Shown one piece after another: positions 24,533 through 32,658 of a DNA stretch of 37,632 nt. How positions within the stretch are numbered: the first letter of the stretch is position 1; the number at the start of each line of letters is the position of its first letter. Source of the DNA: Candidatus Rokuibacteriota bacterium (lineage in GTDB: Bacteria; Methylomirabilota; Methylomirabilia; Rokubacteriales; CSP1-6); NCBI GenBank assembly GCA_016179875.1, contig JACPCH010000124.1, forward strand, positions 1 to 37,632. The letters are read 5' to 3'. Made by a program: the position numbers and the translations under genes. The notes beneath the pieces were generated by a model, which made no database searches, had not been told where the DNA came from, and saw only the letters and a program-made list of their open reading frames with translations.

Positions 24533-25903
24533 TCAGCGGCCGAGCCGGTCCACGAGGGCGCGGGCCCAGGCCATCTTCTCGGGGGGCATGACGAGCTTCT
24601 CGGCGAAGGGCTGGCCGAACGGCCGGGTGGCGTCGATGCCGAGCTTGGCGGTGACGCCGCGGTCGTCGGCGCTCGGGTCGAGCAGGGCGCCGAGGCTGCC
24701 GGCGATCACGACGAGATCGCGATCGGCCTGCATGCGGGTGGCGACCGCCCACAGCACGTCCGATTCGTCGAAGACGTCGATGTCGTCGTCCACGACGATG
24801 ACCAGCTTCAGGTAGTGATCGACGCCCAGCACGATCGGGATCACGTGCCGGGCCTCGCCCGGGCGGCCCTGCCGGATGGCGACGTAGGCCGTGAACGACG
24901 ACGTGCCCGAGAGCGGCACGTGCACGGCCGCCACGTTGGGGATCGCGCGCCCGAGCGCGTTCAGGATCTCGGCCTCGCGGACCAGGCCGAGCGTGGTGAT
25001 GTGGTCGCCGGCGCGCCCCGAGCCGATCGACTGGAACCACGGCCGCTCCCTCATGGCGATGGCCTTCGCGACGAAGACGTGCTCGGTCGAGCGACGCGAG
25101 ACGTAGCCGGTGAACTCGCCGAACGGGCCCTCGGGCTCGCGGACGCCCGGAAGGATCTCGCCCTCGATGACGATCTCGGCGTGCGCCGGCACGTGCAGGT
25201 CCGCCGTCACGCACGGCGCGACCTCGAGCGGCGCCCCGAAGAGGCCGCCGACCACCTCGAACTTGCCGACGTCGGCCGGCGGGTAGGCGAGCGAGCCCAT
25301 CGAGACGAGCGGGTGGAGGCCGAGCACGACCGCGCAGGGCAGGGCCTGCCCCCGCGCCTCGGCCCGCCGCTGGTACTCGAACATGCGCCGGCGCGAGTGG
25401 AGGCTCACCCCCATCCGGTCGGGGCCCTTCACCTGGAAGCGATGGTAGCCCTCGGTCTCGACGCCCGTCTCGGGGTCCCGCGCCACCAGCATGCCGGCGG
25501 TGAGGTAGCGTCCGGCGTCGCCCGGAAAATAGAGCGGGATCGGGAGCTTCGCGAGGTCCACGTCGGCGCCGCGCAGGACGCGCCGGTGGAACGACGGGTC
25601 GGGCACGACCACCGGCTTCACCCGCTCCTTGATGCGCCGCGCGTACGCGGCCGCCAGCTCGCGCTCGGGCACGCCGAGGGCGAAGGCGAGCGTCCGGCGG
25701 CTGGCGACGGCGTTGGCGACGATCGGGATGTCGTGGCCGGCGACCTTCTCGAAGAGCAGGACCGGCCAGCGGCGCCGGCGCTCGTACTCGAGGACGAGCG
25801 CCATCACGTCGTGCTCGATGGACACCGGCTCGGCGACGCGGACGACCTCGCCGGGGTGCGCCCGCTCGTAGGCGGCGACGAAGCTCCGGAGATCCTGGCT
25901 CAT
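24533..25903 (-). CDS. UbiD family (prenylated-FMN) decarboxylase
   Basis: A 456-residue UbiD-type enzyme, which uses prenylated FMN to decarboxylate or carboxylate unsaturated and aromatic acids. The catalytic segment is E258-GPFG-E263-FTGY, and the first half contains the prFMN-binding strand set (GYHRFQVKGPDRMGVSLHSRRRM near 152-174). R171 near this region matches the family's catalytic arginine. UbiX, which makes the cofactor, is not in the window. ATG at 25903; the cyclase gene lies downstream in the same direction and the isochorismatase gene is divergent. Likely part of aromatic acid use. Confidence 0.94.
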   Translation of the reverse strand: MSQDLRSFVAAYERAHPGEVVRVAEPVSIEHDVMALVLEYERRRRWPVLLFEKVAGHDIPIVANAVASRRTLAFALGVPERELAAAYARRIKERVKPVVVPDPSFHRRVLRGADVDLAKLPIPLYFPGDAGRYLTAGMLVARDPETGVETEGYHRFQVKGPDRMGVSLHSRRRMFEYQRRAEARGQALPCAVVLGLHPLVSMGSLAYPPADVGKFEVVGGLFGAPLEVAPCVTADLHVPAHAEIVIEGEILPGVREPEGPFGEFTGYVSRRSTEHVFVAKAIAMRERPWFQSIGSGRAGDHITTLGLVREAEILNALGRAIPNVAAVHVPLSGTSSFTAYVAIRQGRPGEARHVIPIVLGVDHYLKLVIVVDDDIDVFDESDVLWAVATRMQADRDLVVIAGSLGALLDPSADDRGVTAKLGIDATRPFGQPFAEKLVMPPEKMAWARALVDRLGR

Positions 25904-25954
25904 GGCACCCTAGGCTAGCATTGGCCCGGGCGAGTGTGCTATGTCTCTCGCGCG

Positions 25955-26590
25955 ATGCTCGTCCTCGATCCCCGGCGGACCGCCCTCGTCGCGATCGACA
26001 TGCACCGCGGCCACCTCGACCCGGCGGTGGCCACGCTGCCGCTGGCGGCCGAGCGCTGCGGCCCCGTGATCAAGCGGGCGGCCGCGCTGTTCGACGGCGT
26101 GCGCGCGCTCGGCGTGCCGGTCGTCCACGTCGTCACCGAGTACCGCGACGCGGCCGAGATCGCGGCGAACCCCTTCTGGAAGGCCGTGCACGACGACCCG
26201 GGCAAGGCGCGGAAGGGGATCCTCCGCCACAACCTCGCCGGCTCGCCGGGGACCGAGATCATCCCCGAGCTCCGCGGCCCCCGGGACCTCGTGGTGCGGG
26301 GCAAGCGGCGGTACAACTCGTTCCAGGCCACCGATCTCGAGTTCACGCTGCGCCGGGGCCTCGGCGCCGACACGCTGATCCTCGCCGGCATCAACACCAC
26401 GACGTGCGTCCTCAACGCCGCGTTCGAGGCGACCAACCTCGACTTCCGGGTCGTCGTCGCCGCCGACGCCGTGGACTCGATGGACGGCGAGGACATGCAC
26501 CGGTTCGCGCTGCGCCTCATGGCGGCGGCGCTCGCCTGGCCGCTCACCAACGCGGAGATCCTGGCGGCCCTCTCGAACAAAGGAGACTGA
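25955..26590 (+). CDS. Isochorismatase-like cysteine hydrolase
   Basis: A 211-residue member of the isochorismatase-like superfamily with the catalytic triad D15 (LVAIDMHRG), K117 (VRGKRRYNSF) and C151 (NTTTCVLNAAF). Such enzymes hydrolyse N-carbamoyl compounds, nicotinamide, ureas or isochorismate. The ATG at 25955 gives the normal length; an upstream reading adds seven residues without a ribosome site. Only two bases after its stop a binding-protein gene begins, so the hydrolase may act on an imported amide or carbamoyl compound. It is divergent from the UbiD gene. Confidence 0.92.
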   Translation: MLVLDPRRTALVAIDMHRGHLDPAVATLPLAAERCGPVIKRAAALFDGVRALGVPVVHVVTEYRDAAEIAANPFWKAVHDDPGKARKGILRHNLAGSPGTEIIPELRGPRDLVVRGKRRYNSFQATDLEFTLRRGLGADTLILAGINTTTCVLNAAFEATNLDFRVVVAADAVDSMDGEDMHRFALRLMAAALAWPLTNAEILAALSNKGD

Positions 26591-26592
26591 GC

Positions 26593-27831
26593 ATGCGAAA
26601 GCCTCTCGTGCTGGTCGTGCTGGTGCTGGCGGCGGTGGCGCTCTGCCTCGCCGGCGAGACCGCGGCCCAGAAGGGCCCGATCAAGGTCGGCCTGCTGGTG
26701 CCGCAGACCGGGCCCCTCGCCGGGAACGGCAAGGACATGATCAACGGCTTCGAGCTGTTCTTCGAGCAGGTCGGGTACAAGCTCGCCGGCCGCGAGATCA
26801 AGCTGGTCATCGAGGACGACGAGGGCAAGCCGGCCACCGGCCTCACCAAGGCGCGCAGCCTCGTCGAGGGCCAGGGCATGCACGTGATCGTCGGGCCGCT
26901 CAGCGCCGCCATCGGCTACGCCGTCGCCGGGTACGTGGACAGCAAGAAGATGCCGACGATCTTTCCGATCGTCTCGGCCGAGGACATCACCCAGCGCAAG
27001 CGGAGTCCGTACGTCGTCCGGACCGGGTGGTCGAGCGCCCAGCCCTCGCACCCCTTCGGCAAGTGGGTCGTGGACACCCTCCGCTACAAGAAGATCGCGA
27101 TGATCGCCTACGACTTCGCCTTCGGCTGGGAGGTGGCGGCGGGCTTCCAGCGCAGCTTCGAGGAGGCCGGCGGGCAGGTGGTGCAGAAGCTCTGGCCCCC
27201 GCTCGGCACCGCCGACTTCGGCCCGTACCTGGCCCAGCTCCGCCGCGACGTGGACGCGATCTACTGCGTCTTCTCGGGCGCCGACGCGCTCCGCTTCGGC
27301 AAGCAGTTCACCGAGGCCGGGCTGAAGGCGCGGCTGCCGCTGATCGGCGGTGGCACCTTCACCGACGAGCACGTGCTGCGCGTCCAGGGCGACGAGGTGC
27401 TCGGCGTCGTGACCGCGCTCCACTACTCGGCGGCGCTGGCCACGCCGGCCAACCAGAAATTCGTGAAGGCGTACGAGGCGAAGTACAAGCAGATCCCGTC
27501 CTACTACTCCGAGGGCACCTACGTGGCCGGCATCGCGCTCAAGGCGGCGCTCGAGGCCATCGGCGGCGACATCGAGAACGCCGAGAAGTTCCTGGCCGCG
27601 CTCCGGCGCGTGGATCTCTCCGACGCCCCGCGCGGCCCCATGAAGTTCGACGACTTCGGCAACCCCGTCCAGAACATCTACGTGCGCAAGGTGGAGCGGA
27701 AGGACGGGAAGCTCCAGAACACCATCATCCACACGTTCCCGAGCGTCGGCCAGTTCTGGACCTACAAGCCGGACGAATATCTGAAAAATCCCGTCTACTC
27801 GCGCGACTACCCGCCCTGCAAGCACTGCTAG
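26593..27831 (+). CDS. ABC substrate-binding protein, branched-chain amino acid (LivK) type
   Basis: A 412-residue periplasmic binding protein with a signal peptide (hydrophobic run from LVLVVLVLAAVALC, cut near TAAQ) and the Peripla_BP_6 pattern: IKVGLLVPQTGPLAGNGKDM near 31-50, LVIEDDEGKPATG and VHVIVGPLSA-like strands. The ribosome site AGGAG lies just before ATG 26593. No permease or ATPase of the Liv type is in the window, so it works with a transporter elsewhere or has become a sensor. It is a paralogue of the protein at 31362-32591: both end FWTYKPDE.LK.P.Y.R.YPP. Such proteins often bind aromatic acids and amides. Confidence 0.92.
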   Translation: MRKPLVLVVLVLAAVALCLAGETAAQKGPIKVGLLVPQTGPLAGNGKDMINGFELFFEQVGYKLAGREIKLVIEDDEGKPATGLTKARSLVEGQGMHVIVGPLSAAIGYAVAGYVDSKKMPTIFPIVSAEDITQRKRSPYVVRTGWSSAQPSHPFGKWVVDTLRYKKIAMIAYDFAFGWEVAAGFQRSFEEAGGQVVQKLWPPLGTADFGPYLAQLRRDVDAIYCVFSGADALRFGKQFTEAGLKARLPLIGGGTFTDEHVLRVQGDEVLGVVTALHYSAALATPANQKFVKAYEAKYKQIPSYYSEGTYVAGIALKAALEAIGGDIENAEKFLAALRRVDLSDAPRGPMKFDDFGNPVQNIYVRKVERKDGKLQNTIIHTFPSVGQFWTYKPDEYLKNPVYSRDYPPCKHC

Positions 27832-27852
27832 TCTAGGCGGGGGCTGACGGTC

Positions 27853-28749
27853 ATGGCGACGGTCGGGATCGTCGGGCTCGGGCTCCTCGGCTCGGCCGTC
27901 GCCTCGCGCCTCGTCGCCGGGGGCCACGCGGTCGTCGGCTACGACGTGGTGCCCGACCAGGTGAGGGCCCTCGAGGCCCTCGGCGGCCGCGGCGCCGGCG
28001 GGGTGGCGGAGGTGGCGCGGGCGGCGGAGGGCGTCTGCGTGCTGCTGCCCTCGCTGGCCAGCGTGGAGGAGGTCGTCCTCGGCCCGCAGGGCCTCGCGGC
28101 GCGCGGGCGCCCCGGGCAGACCGTGATCCAGATGAGCACCATCTCGCCCGCGCTGACGGAGCGCCTGGCGCGCGGCGTGACGGCGAAGGGGCTCGAGTTC
28201 CTCGATTGCCCGATCAGCGGCACCAGCGGCATGGTCGCGCGCGGCAACGGCACCATCTACGTCGGTGGTGAGCGCGCGGTCTACGAGCGCTGGCGTCCCA
28301 CGCTCGAGTCCATCCTGCCGCGCGCGGTCCTGATCGGCCGCCCCGGCCAGGCGATGTTCCTCAAGCTCATCGCGAACCTGCTGGTGGCGCTCAACTCGGC
28401 CGCCGCCGCCGAGGCGCTCACGATGGCGAAGAAGGCGGGGCTCGACCTGCCGCTCGCCTTCGACACGCTGGCGCTGGGTGCCGCCACCTCGCGGATGTGG
28501 GAGGTGCGGGGCCCGATGATGGTCAAGGGCGAGTTCCCGCCCCAGATGAAGCTCGACCTCTTCATGAAGGACCTGCACCTGATCCAGGAGGCGGCGCGCT
28601 CGGTGGGCGCGCCGCTGCCCCTCACCGACGTCGCCGAGCGCCTGTACGCCGCGGCGATGGCCGCGGGGCACGCCGGCGAGGACCTCTCGGTCGTGATCAC
28701 GGTGCTGGAGTCGCTCGGCCCTCGAGGAACATCGTCAGGGTCCGGATGA
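27853..28749 (+). CDS. 3-hydroxyisobutyrate dehydrogenase family NAD(P)-dependent enzyme
   Basis: A 298-residue beta-hydroxyacid dehydrogenase. It has the Rossmann loop GLGLLGS (8-14), the substrate segment FLDCPISGTSGMVARGNG (116-133, aligned with the family's DAPVSGG), and the catalytic lysine K171 (FLKLIANLL). Likely reaction: oxidation of a 3-hydroxy acid, or reduction of the semialdehyde. The C-terminal tail (about the last 15 residues) overlaps the alpha/beta hydrolase gene on the opposite strand by 53 bases, a long tail-to-tail overlap. Starts with ATG 21 bases after the binding-protein stop, probably the same transcript. Confidence 0.92.
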   Translation: MATVGIVGLGLLGSAVASRLVAGGHAVVGYDVVPDQVRALEALGGRGAGGVAEVARAAEGVCVLLPSLASVEEVVLGPQGLAARGRPGQTVIQMSTISPALTERLARGVTAKGLEFLDCPISGTSGMVARGNGTIYVGGERAVYERWRPTLESILPRAVLIGRPGQAMFLKLIANLLVALNSAAAAEALTMAKKAGLDLPLAFDTLALGAATSRMWEVRGPMMVKGEFPPQMKLDLFMKDLHLIQEAARSVGAPLPLTDVAERLYAAAMAAGHAGEDLSVVITVLESLGPRGTSSGSG

Positions 28750-29482
28750 ACGCGTCCGCCGCCTCGACCGGCGAGCAGTGCATGGCGCCGGGAAGGATGA
28801 CGAGGCGGGAGCCCGCGATGCCCTCGTGGAGGACGCGGGCCATCGCGGGCGGCGTGCCCGGGTCCCGCTCGCCCACCATCACCAGCGTGGGGCAGCGGAT
28901 CGCGCCGAGGCGGTCGCGCAGGTCCACCCAGCCGATGGCGCGGATCGCGGCCGCGTAGCCCCGCGGGTCGGTGGCGCGCAGCATCGCGCTCACGCGATCC
29001 ACGACGGTCTTGTGCCGCGCGTGGAACTCCGGCGTGAACCAGATCGCCATCGTGCGCTCGATCAGCTCCTCGGTCATGCCGCGAGTCTCGGCGACGCGGA
29101 TCCGGTCATCCCACATCGGCGTCACCGCCGGGCCGTAGCAGGCGGTGGTGTCACAGAGGACGAGGCTCCGGACGCGGCCCGGATGGGCGAGGGCGAAGGC
29201 CATGCCGATGAGCCCGCCCATCGAGAGGCCCACGAAGTGGACGTCCGCGATCCCGAGCGCGTCGAGCAGCTCCCGCAGGTCGCCCGCCATCTGCTCGAGC
29301 GTGTAGGGCCCGGGCGGGACCTCTGAGCCGCCGTGGCCCCGCACGTCGTAGCGGAGCACGCGGTACCGGGCGGCGAGCGCGGCGGCCGGGGCGTCCCAGA
29401 CGTCGAGGGTCGCGCCGAGGGCGTGGGCCATCACCACGACGGGCGCGCCCGCGGGCCCGTCGAGACGGTGGTGGGTCTTCAC
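28697..29482 (-). CDS. Alpha/beta hydrolase, 3-oxoadipate enol-lactonase-like
   Basis: A 261-residue hydrolase with the nucleophile elbow GLSMGG (serine near residue 92), an acidic residue in VGERDPGTP, and the histidine in ILPGAMHCSPVEAADAF, plus the oxyanion segment MAHALGATLDVWD near 20-32. The layout resembles PcaD, which opens beta-ketoadipate enol-lactone in aromatic degradation, but other esterases share it. The GTG start overlaps the stop of the small secreted protein gene (GTGA), so it is the last gene of the operon from 32591. It has no signal peptide and should be cytoplasmic. Confidence 0.88.
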   Translation of the reverse strand: MKTHHRLDGPAGAPVVVMAHALGATLDVWDAPAAALAARYRVLRYDVRGHGGSEVPPGPYTLEQMAGDLRELLDALGIADVHFVGLSMGGLIGMAFALAHPGRVRSLVLCDTTACYGPAVTPMWDDRIRVAETRGMTEELIERTMAIWFTPEFHARHKTVVDRVSAMLRATDPRGYAAAIRAIGWVDLRDRLGAIRCPTLVMVGERDPGTPPAMARVLHEGIAGSRLVILPGAMHCSPVEAADAFIRTLTMFLEGRATPAP

Positions 29483-29892
29483 GGCGCCGGGACGATCGTC
29501 ACGCCCGTCTTGTGCCAGTAGAGCCGGTTCTTGTCCACCGTGACCCGGTCCACGGCGGACAGACAGCGCGCGTCCGACATGATCTCGATCTTGAGATCGT
29601 AGGAGCCGTCGCCGCCGGTCCGGACCAGGCGGAAATTGCACACGCAGCCCTGGGGCAGGCCCTGCAGGAACGGCAGGTCCCGCGAGGCGGCCATGCCGCC
29701 ACCGCCCTTGCTGGCCGCGCCGCCGCCGTCCCAGGAGACGTCGGCGCCGCTCACGCCCTGGCCGTCCGAGGTCCGCACGTGGCCCTTGACGTGGATGTGG
29801 TCGCCGCAGCCGCTGGACTGGCCGGGGTCGGCCCAGGCCGGCGCGCCCGCGCCGACCGTGAAGACGAGAGCGAACAGCAGGCCTCTGGTCAT
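29479..29892 (-). CDS. Secreted protein with carboxypeptidase-regulatory-like (beta-sandwich) fold
   Basis: A 137-residue protein with a signal peptide (MTRGLLFALVFTVGAGAPAWA) and a mature part that reads like a CarboxypepD_reg/Ig-like beta-sandwich: HIHVKGHVRTSDGQGVSGADVSWDGG near 32-57, then the DGSYDLKIEI strand pair. Four cysteines (residues near 29, 83, 85 and 109) may form disulfides. It likely binds or decorates an extracellular component; no enzyme site is seen. ATG at 29892 has GGAGG upstream. It lies between the repeat protein and the hydrolase, overlapping the latter. Family is tentative. Confidence 0.65.
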   Translation of the reverse strand: MTRGLLFALVFTVGAGAPAWADPGQSSGCGDHIHVKGHVRTSDGQGVSGADVSWDGGGAASKGGGGMAASRDLPFLQGLPQGCVCNFRLVRTGGDGSYDLKIEIMSDARCLSAVDRVTVDKNRLYWHKTGVTIVPAP

Positions 29893-29903
29893 CGTAGCCT
29901 CCA

Positions 29904-30368
29904 TTAGCGCGCGACGTAGTCCACGCCGGCGATCTCACGGCTGCCCGGCGCCTTCGCGACGAAGTTCACGTTGGCGATCTCGCGGGTGCCCGGCGACTTC
30001 GCGACGAAGTTCACCCCGGCGATCTCGCGGGTGCCGGGCGCGCGGGCGACGAAGTTGACGCCGGTGATCTCCCTCGCGCCGGGGGCCCGCGCGACGAAGT
30101 TCACGCCGGTGATCTCCCGGCCCCGAGGGGCGCGGGCGACGTAGTTCACGCCGGTGATCTCGCGGCCACGCGGGGGCGACGCCTTGAGCTGCCGGGGCGG
30201 CGCCGCCGGCGCCTGCTGGAGGGCCGGCGCCTGCGGCAGCACGCCCGGCGCCACGCGCTCCCGGACGGCGCCCTTGAGCGCCGGCGCCGTCTGCGTCTGG
30301 GCGCGCGCGACGTGCTCCCCGGTCAGCGCGAGCGCCACGACCAGCAGCCCGAGTGTCCAGGCTCTCAT
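29904..30368 (-). CDS. Secreted 15-residue tandem-repeat protein, unknown function
   Basis: A 154-residue protein with a signal peptide (residues 1-23), a proline/alanine-rich linker (24-65), and six near-perfect repeats of 15 residues from residue 66 to the end. The repeat consensus is PGxREI(T/A)GVNFVA(R/K)A. The first two units have PRG instead of PG, the last ends VDYVAR and stops. The repeats have one basic and one acidic residue at fixed places and alternating hydrophobic positions, which would suit a beta-roll, fibre or wall-binding surface. I do not recognise it. ATG overlaps the amidohydrolase stop and the TAA overlaps the following reading frame start region, so it is embedded in a five-gene operon. 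Confidence 0.8.
   Translation of the reverse strand: MRAWTLGLLVVALALTGEHVARAQTQTAPALKGAVRERVAPGVLPQAPALQQAPAAPPRQLKASPPRGREITGVNYVARAPRGREITGVNFVARAPGAREITGVNFVARAPGTREIAGVNFVAKSPGTREIANVNFVAKAPGSREIAGVDYVAR
29907..30173 (-). repeat. Six in-frame 45-bp tandem repeats
   Basis: The DNA encoding residues 66-154 is six copies of a 45-base unit that differ at a few codons, mainly at the residue before REI and at the T/A after it. The unit is a whole number of codons, so copy number can change without loss of frame. Confidence 0.85.
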
Positions 30369-31360
30369 CAGCCCTGAAGATACCGCAAGGCGTTCTCGCC
30401 GAGAATCCGGGCGCGGTCGCGCGCGGTGAGAAACGCGAAGCCCTCGATCTCGGTGACCGAGCGCGCGAGGTCGCCGACGGCGAAGGGCGCGTCGCTGCCG
30501 ATCAGGAGCCGGTCGGCGCCGACGCAGGCGATCCCGGCGAGCAGCGCCGGCGCGTAGTAGGAGAGCGTGTCGAACCAGAGCTGCTCCATGTAGTGCTCGG
30601 GGCTCCGGGTGATCTTGAACGCGGCGCCGAAGGCCTCCCGCCCGACCTGCCAGCCGATGACGAGGCGCTCGCGCAGCGCCGGCAGCGCGCCGCCGAGGTG
30701 CGCCAGGCAGATCCGGAGCCGCGGGTGCCGCTCGAGCACGCCGCCGTAGATCAGGCGCGCGGCGGCGATCGTGGTGTCGAAGGGGAAGCCGACGGCGAGG
30801 TCGAGGCGGTAGTCGTGGAGGTTCCCGTGGCCCGCCGGGTTGATCGGATGGACGAAGAGCGGAACGCCGAGCGCCTCCACGCGCGCCCAGAACGGCGCGA
30901 GGTCCGGGTGGTCGAGCTGGGTGCCGTGGATGTTGGAGCCGATCCCGATGCCCGTGAGCCCGAGACCGTGGATCGCGCGCTCCAGCTCCGCCAGCGCCGC
31001 CTCCGGGCGCTGCAGCGGCACCGCGGCGAAGCCGACGAAGCGGTCGGGGTGCCGCCGCACGACGGCGGCCGTCTCGTCGTTGTAGACCCGGCAGAGCTCC
31101 CGGCCCAGCTCGGGATCGGCCCAGTACATCATCGGCGGGCCGAGCGAGAGCACCTGGCGGTCCACGCGCGCCGCGTCCATCTGCTTCAAGCGCAGCTCGG
31201 GGCTCCAGAACGCCTCGGTGTAGCGCCAGAACCGGATGCCCTCGAAGCAGAGGACGGGCGGCGCGTCCGCCGTGAGGCTCACGCCGTGGCGCGGCCCCTC
31301 GGCGGCGAGCGCCTCCATGAACGCGCGCGGGTAGAGGTGCGCGTGGACGTCGACGACCAC
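30368..31360 (-). CDS. Amidohydrolase family protein (ACMSD-like, amidohydrolase 2)
   Basis: A 330-residue TIM-barrel metal-dependent hydrolase or decarboxylase. It has DVHAHLYP (4-11, the two metal histidines), LFVHPINP (near 168-175), CLAHLGGALP (near 226-235), and GSDAPF near the C-terminus, the full set of metal and catalytic residues. Members include 2-amino-3-carboxymuconate semialdehyde decarboxylase and related enzymes of aromatic breakdown. GTG start one base after the binding-protein stop, and the stop overlaps the repeat-protein ATG. The neighbouring binding protein and hydrolase suggest use of an imported aromatic or amide substrate. Confidence 0.92.
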   Translation of the reverse strand: MVVDVHAHLYPRAFMEALAAEGPRHGVSLTADAPPVLCFEGIRFWRYTEAFWSPELRLKQMDAARVDRQVLSLGPPMMYWADPELGRELCRVYNDETAAVVRRHPDRFVGFAAVPLQRPEAALAELERAIHGLGLTGIGIGSNIHGTQLDHPDLAPFWARVEALGVPLFVHPINPAGHGNLHDYRLDLAVGFPFDTTIAAARLIYGGVLERHPRLRICLAHLGGALPALRERLVIGWQVGREAFGAAFKITRSPEHYMEQLWFDTLSYYAPALLAGIACVGADRLLIGSDAPFAVGDLARSVTEIEGFAFLTARDRARILGENALRYLQG

Positions 31361-31361
31361 G

Positions 31362-32591
31362 CTACGGGCGCACCGGCGGGTAGCTCCGGTCGTAGGCCGG
31401 CGTCTTGAGAAACTCGTCGGGCTTGTAGGTCCAGAACTGCGACACCATCGGATAGGTGTGGACGACGGTGTTCTGCAGCCGTCCGCCGACCTTCTCGACC
31501 TTCAGGATGTAGACGTTCTGGGTCGGGTTGCCGTACTCGTCGAGCTTGATCGGCCCGCGCGGGTCCTCGGTCGTCTCGCTGGCCTTGCGGATCGCGGCGA
31601 GGAAGCGGTCGCGGTCCTCGACCTGGCCGCCGAGCGCCCGGGCGGCCTCGACGACCCAGCGCCCGGCGCTGTACATGACCGCGTGGAAGTACGACGGCTG
31701 GCGCTTGAGCTTCGCCTCGGCGAGCTGCATGAACGTCCGGTTCGCGGGCGTCGCGAGCGTCGGCGCCCAGATCAGCGACGTCACGGTGCCGGTCACCTCG
31801 TCGCCCATGCCCACCAGCGCCGACTGGTCGGTGAAGACGCCGCTGCCGATCAGCGGCACCGCGCCCTTCAGCGCGCTCTCGCCGTACTGCCGGGCGAACC
31901 GCACGGCCTGCGCGGCGACGAACACCTGGACGACCGCGTCCACGTCGCGCGGGATCTGGGTGAGGTAGGGCGCGAAGTCCATCGCGTTCAGCGGCACCCA
32001 CGTCTTCTGGACCACGCGGCCGCCCGCGTCCTCGAACACGCGCTGGAAGCCGCCGATGCCCTCGTGGCCGAAGCCGTTGTCCATCGCGATGGCCGCGACC
32101 TTCTTGTACTTGAGCACCCTGGCCGCGTAGTCGCCGAGCGCGTGCATCGGCTGGCTCGCGCTGAAGTTGGCGCGCAGGATGTACCTGGTCGGGCGGCGCT
32201 TGGTGAGGTCGTCGGGTGTCGTCAGGAAGAGCGACGGCAGCCGGTCGCGCTCGATCGGCGGCACCAGGCCGTAGCCGATGTTGACGAGCAGCACACCGGT
32301 CAGGACGTGGATCTTGTCCTGGGCGACGAGCTTCCGGTACTTGGCCTGGGCGGTCGCGGGATTGCCCTCGGTGTCCTCCTCGTGGAGCTCGATCTTGCGG
32401 CCGGCGGCCCGGGCGCCGGCCTGCTCGAGCCCCAGCTTGAGCCCGTCGAGCATGTCCTTGCCGGCCTGGGCGAAGATGCCGGACAGCGGGCCGAGGAAGC
32501 CGACGCGGATGGGCTCCTGGGCGGCGGCGGGGCCCGCGCCCGCCAGGCAGACGGCGGCGCAGGCCGATGCGATGAGCGCGCGGATTGTCAT
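31362..32591 (-). CDS. ABC substrate-binding protein, branched-chain amino acid (LivK) type
   Basis: A 409-residue periplasmic protein with signal peptide (cut after PAAAQ, about 25 residues) and the Peripla_BP_6 pattern (VGFLGPLSGIFAQAGKDM near 30-47; FVAAQAVRFARQY; TKRRPTRYILRANFSAS). It is the first gene of the minus-strand operon and has GAGAGACCC before the ATG as a weak ribosome site. It shares the same C-terminal signature with the protein at 26593-27831, so the two come from one duplication although they sit in opposite directions 3.5 kb apart. No matching permease is in the window. Ligand unknown, possibly an aromatic acid given the amidohydrolase. Confidence 0.92.
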   Translation of the reverse strand: MTIRALIASACAAVCLAGAGPAAAQEPIRVGFLGPLSGIFAQAGKDMLDGLKLGLEQAGARAAGRKIELHEEDTEGNPATAQAKYRKLVAQDKIHVLTGVLLVNIGYGLVPPIERDRLPSLFLTTPDDLTKRRPTRYILRANFSASQPMHALGDYAARVLKYKKVAAIAMDNGFGHEGIGGFQRVFEDAGGRVVQKTWVPLNAMDFAPYLTQIPRDVDAVVQVFVAAQAVRFARQYGESALKGAVPLIGSGVFTDQSALVGMGDEVTGTVTSLIWAPTLATPANRTFMQLAEAKLKRQPSYFHAVMYSAGRWVVEAARALGGQVEDRDRFLAAIRKASETTEDPRGPIKLDEYGNPTQNVYILKVEKVGGRLQNTVVHTYPMVSQFWTYKPDEFLKTPAYDRSYPPVRP

Positions 32592-32658
32592 GAAGGGTCT
32601 CTCCTCGGGGCGAGGATATCAAACATCCTCTATACTACGCGCCGGCGGGGGGGAACCC

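Noticed and set aside
29907-30173. Possible CRISPR array
   Set aside because: The 45-base units are contiguous with no spacers and are in-frame protein repeats.
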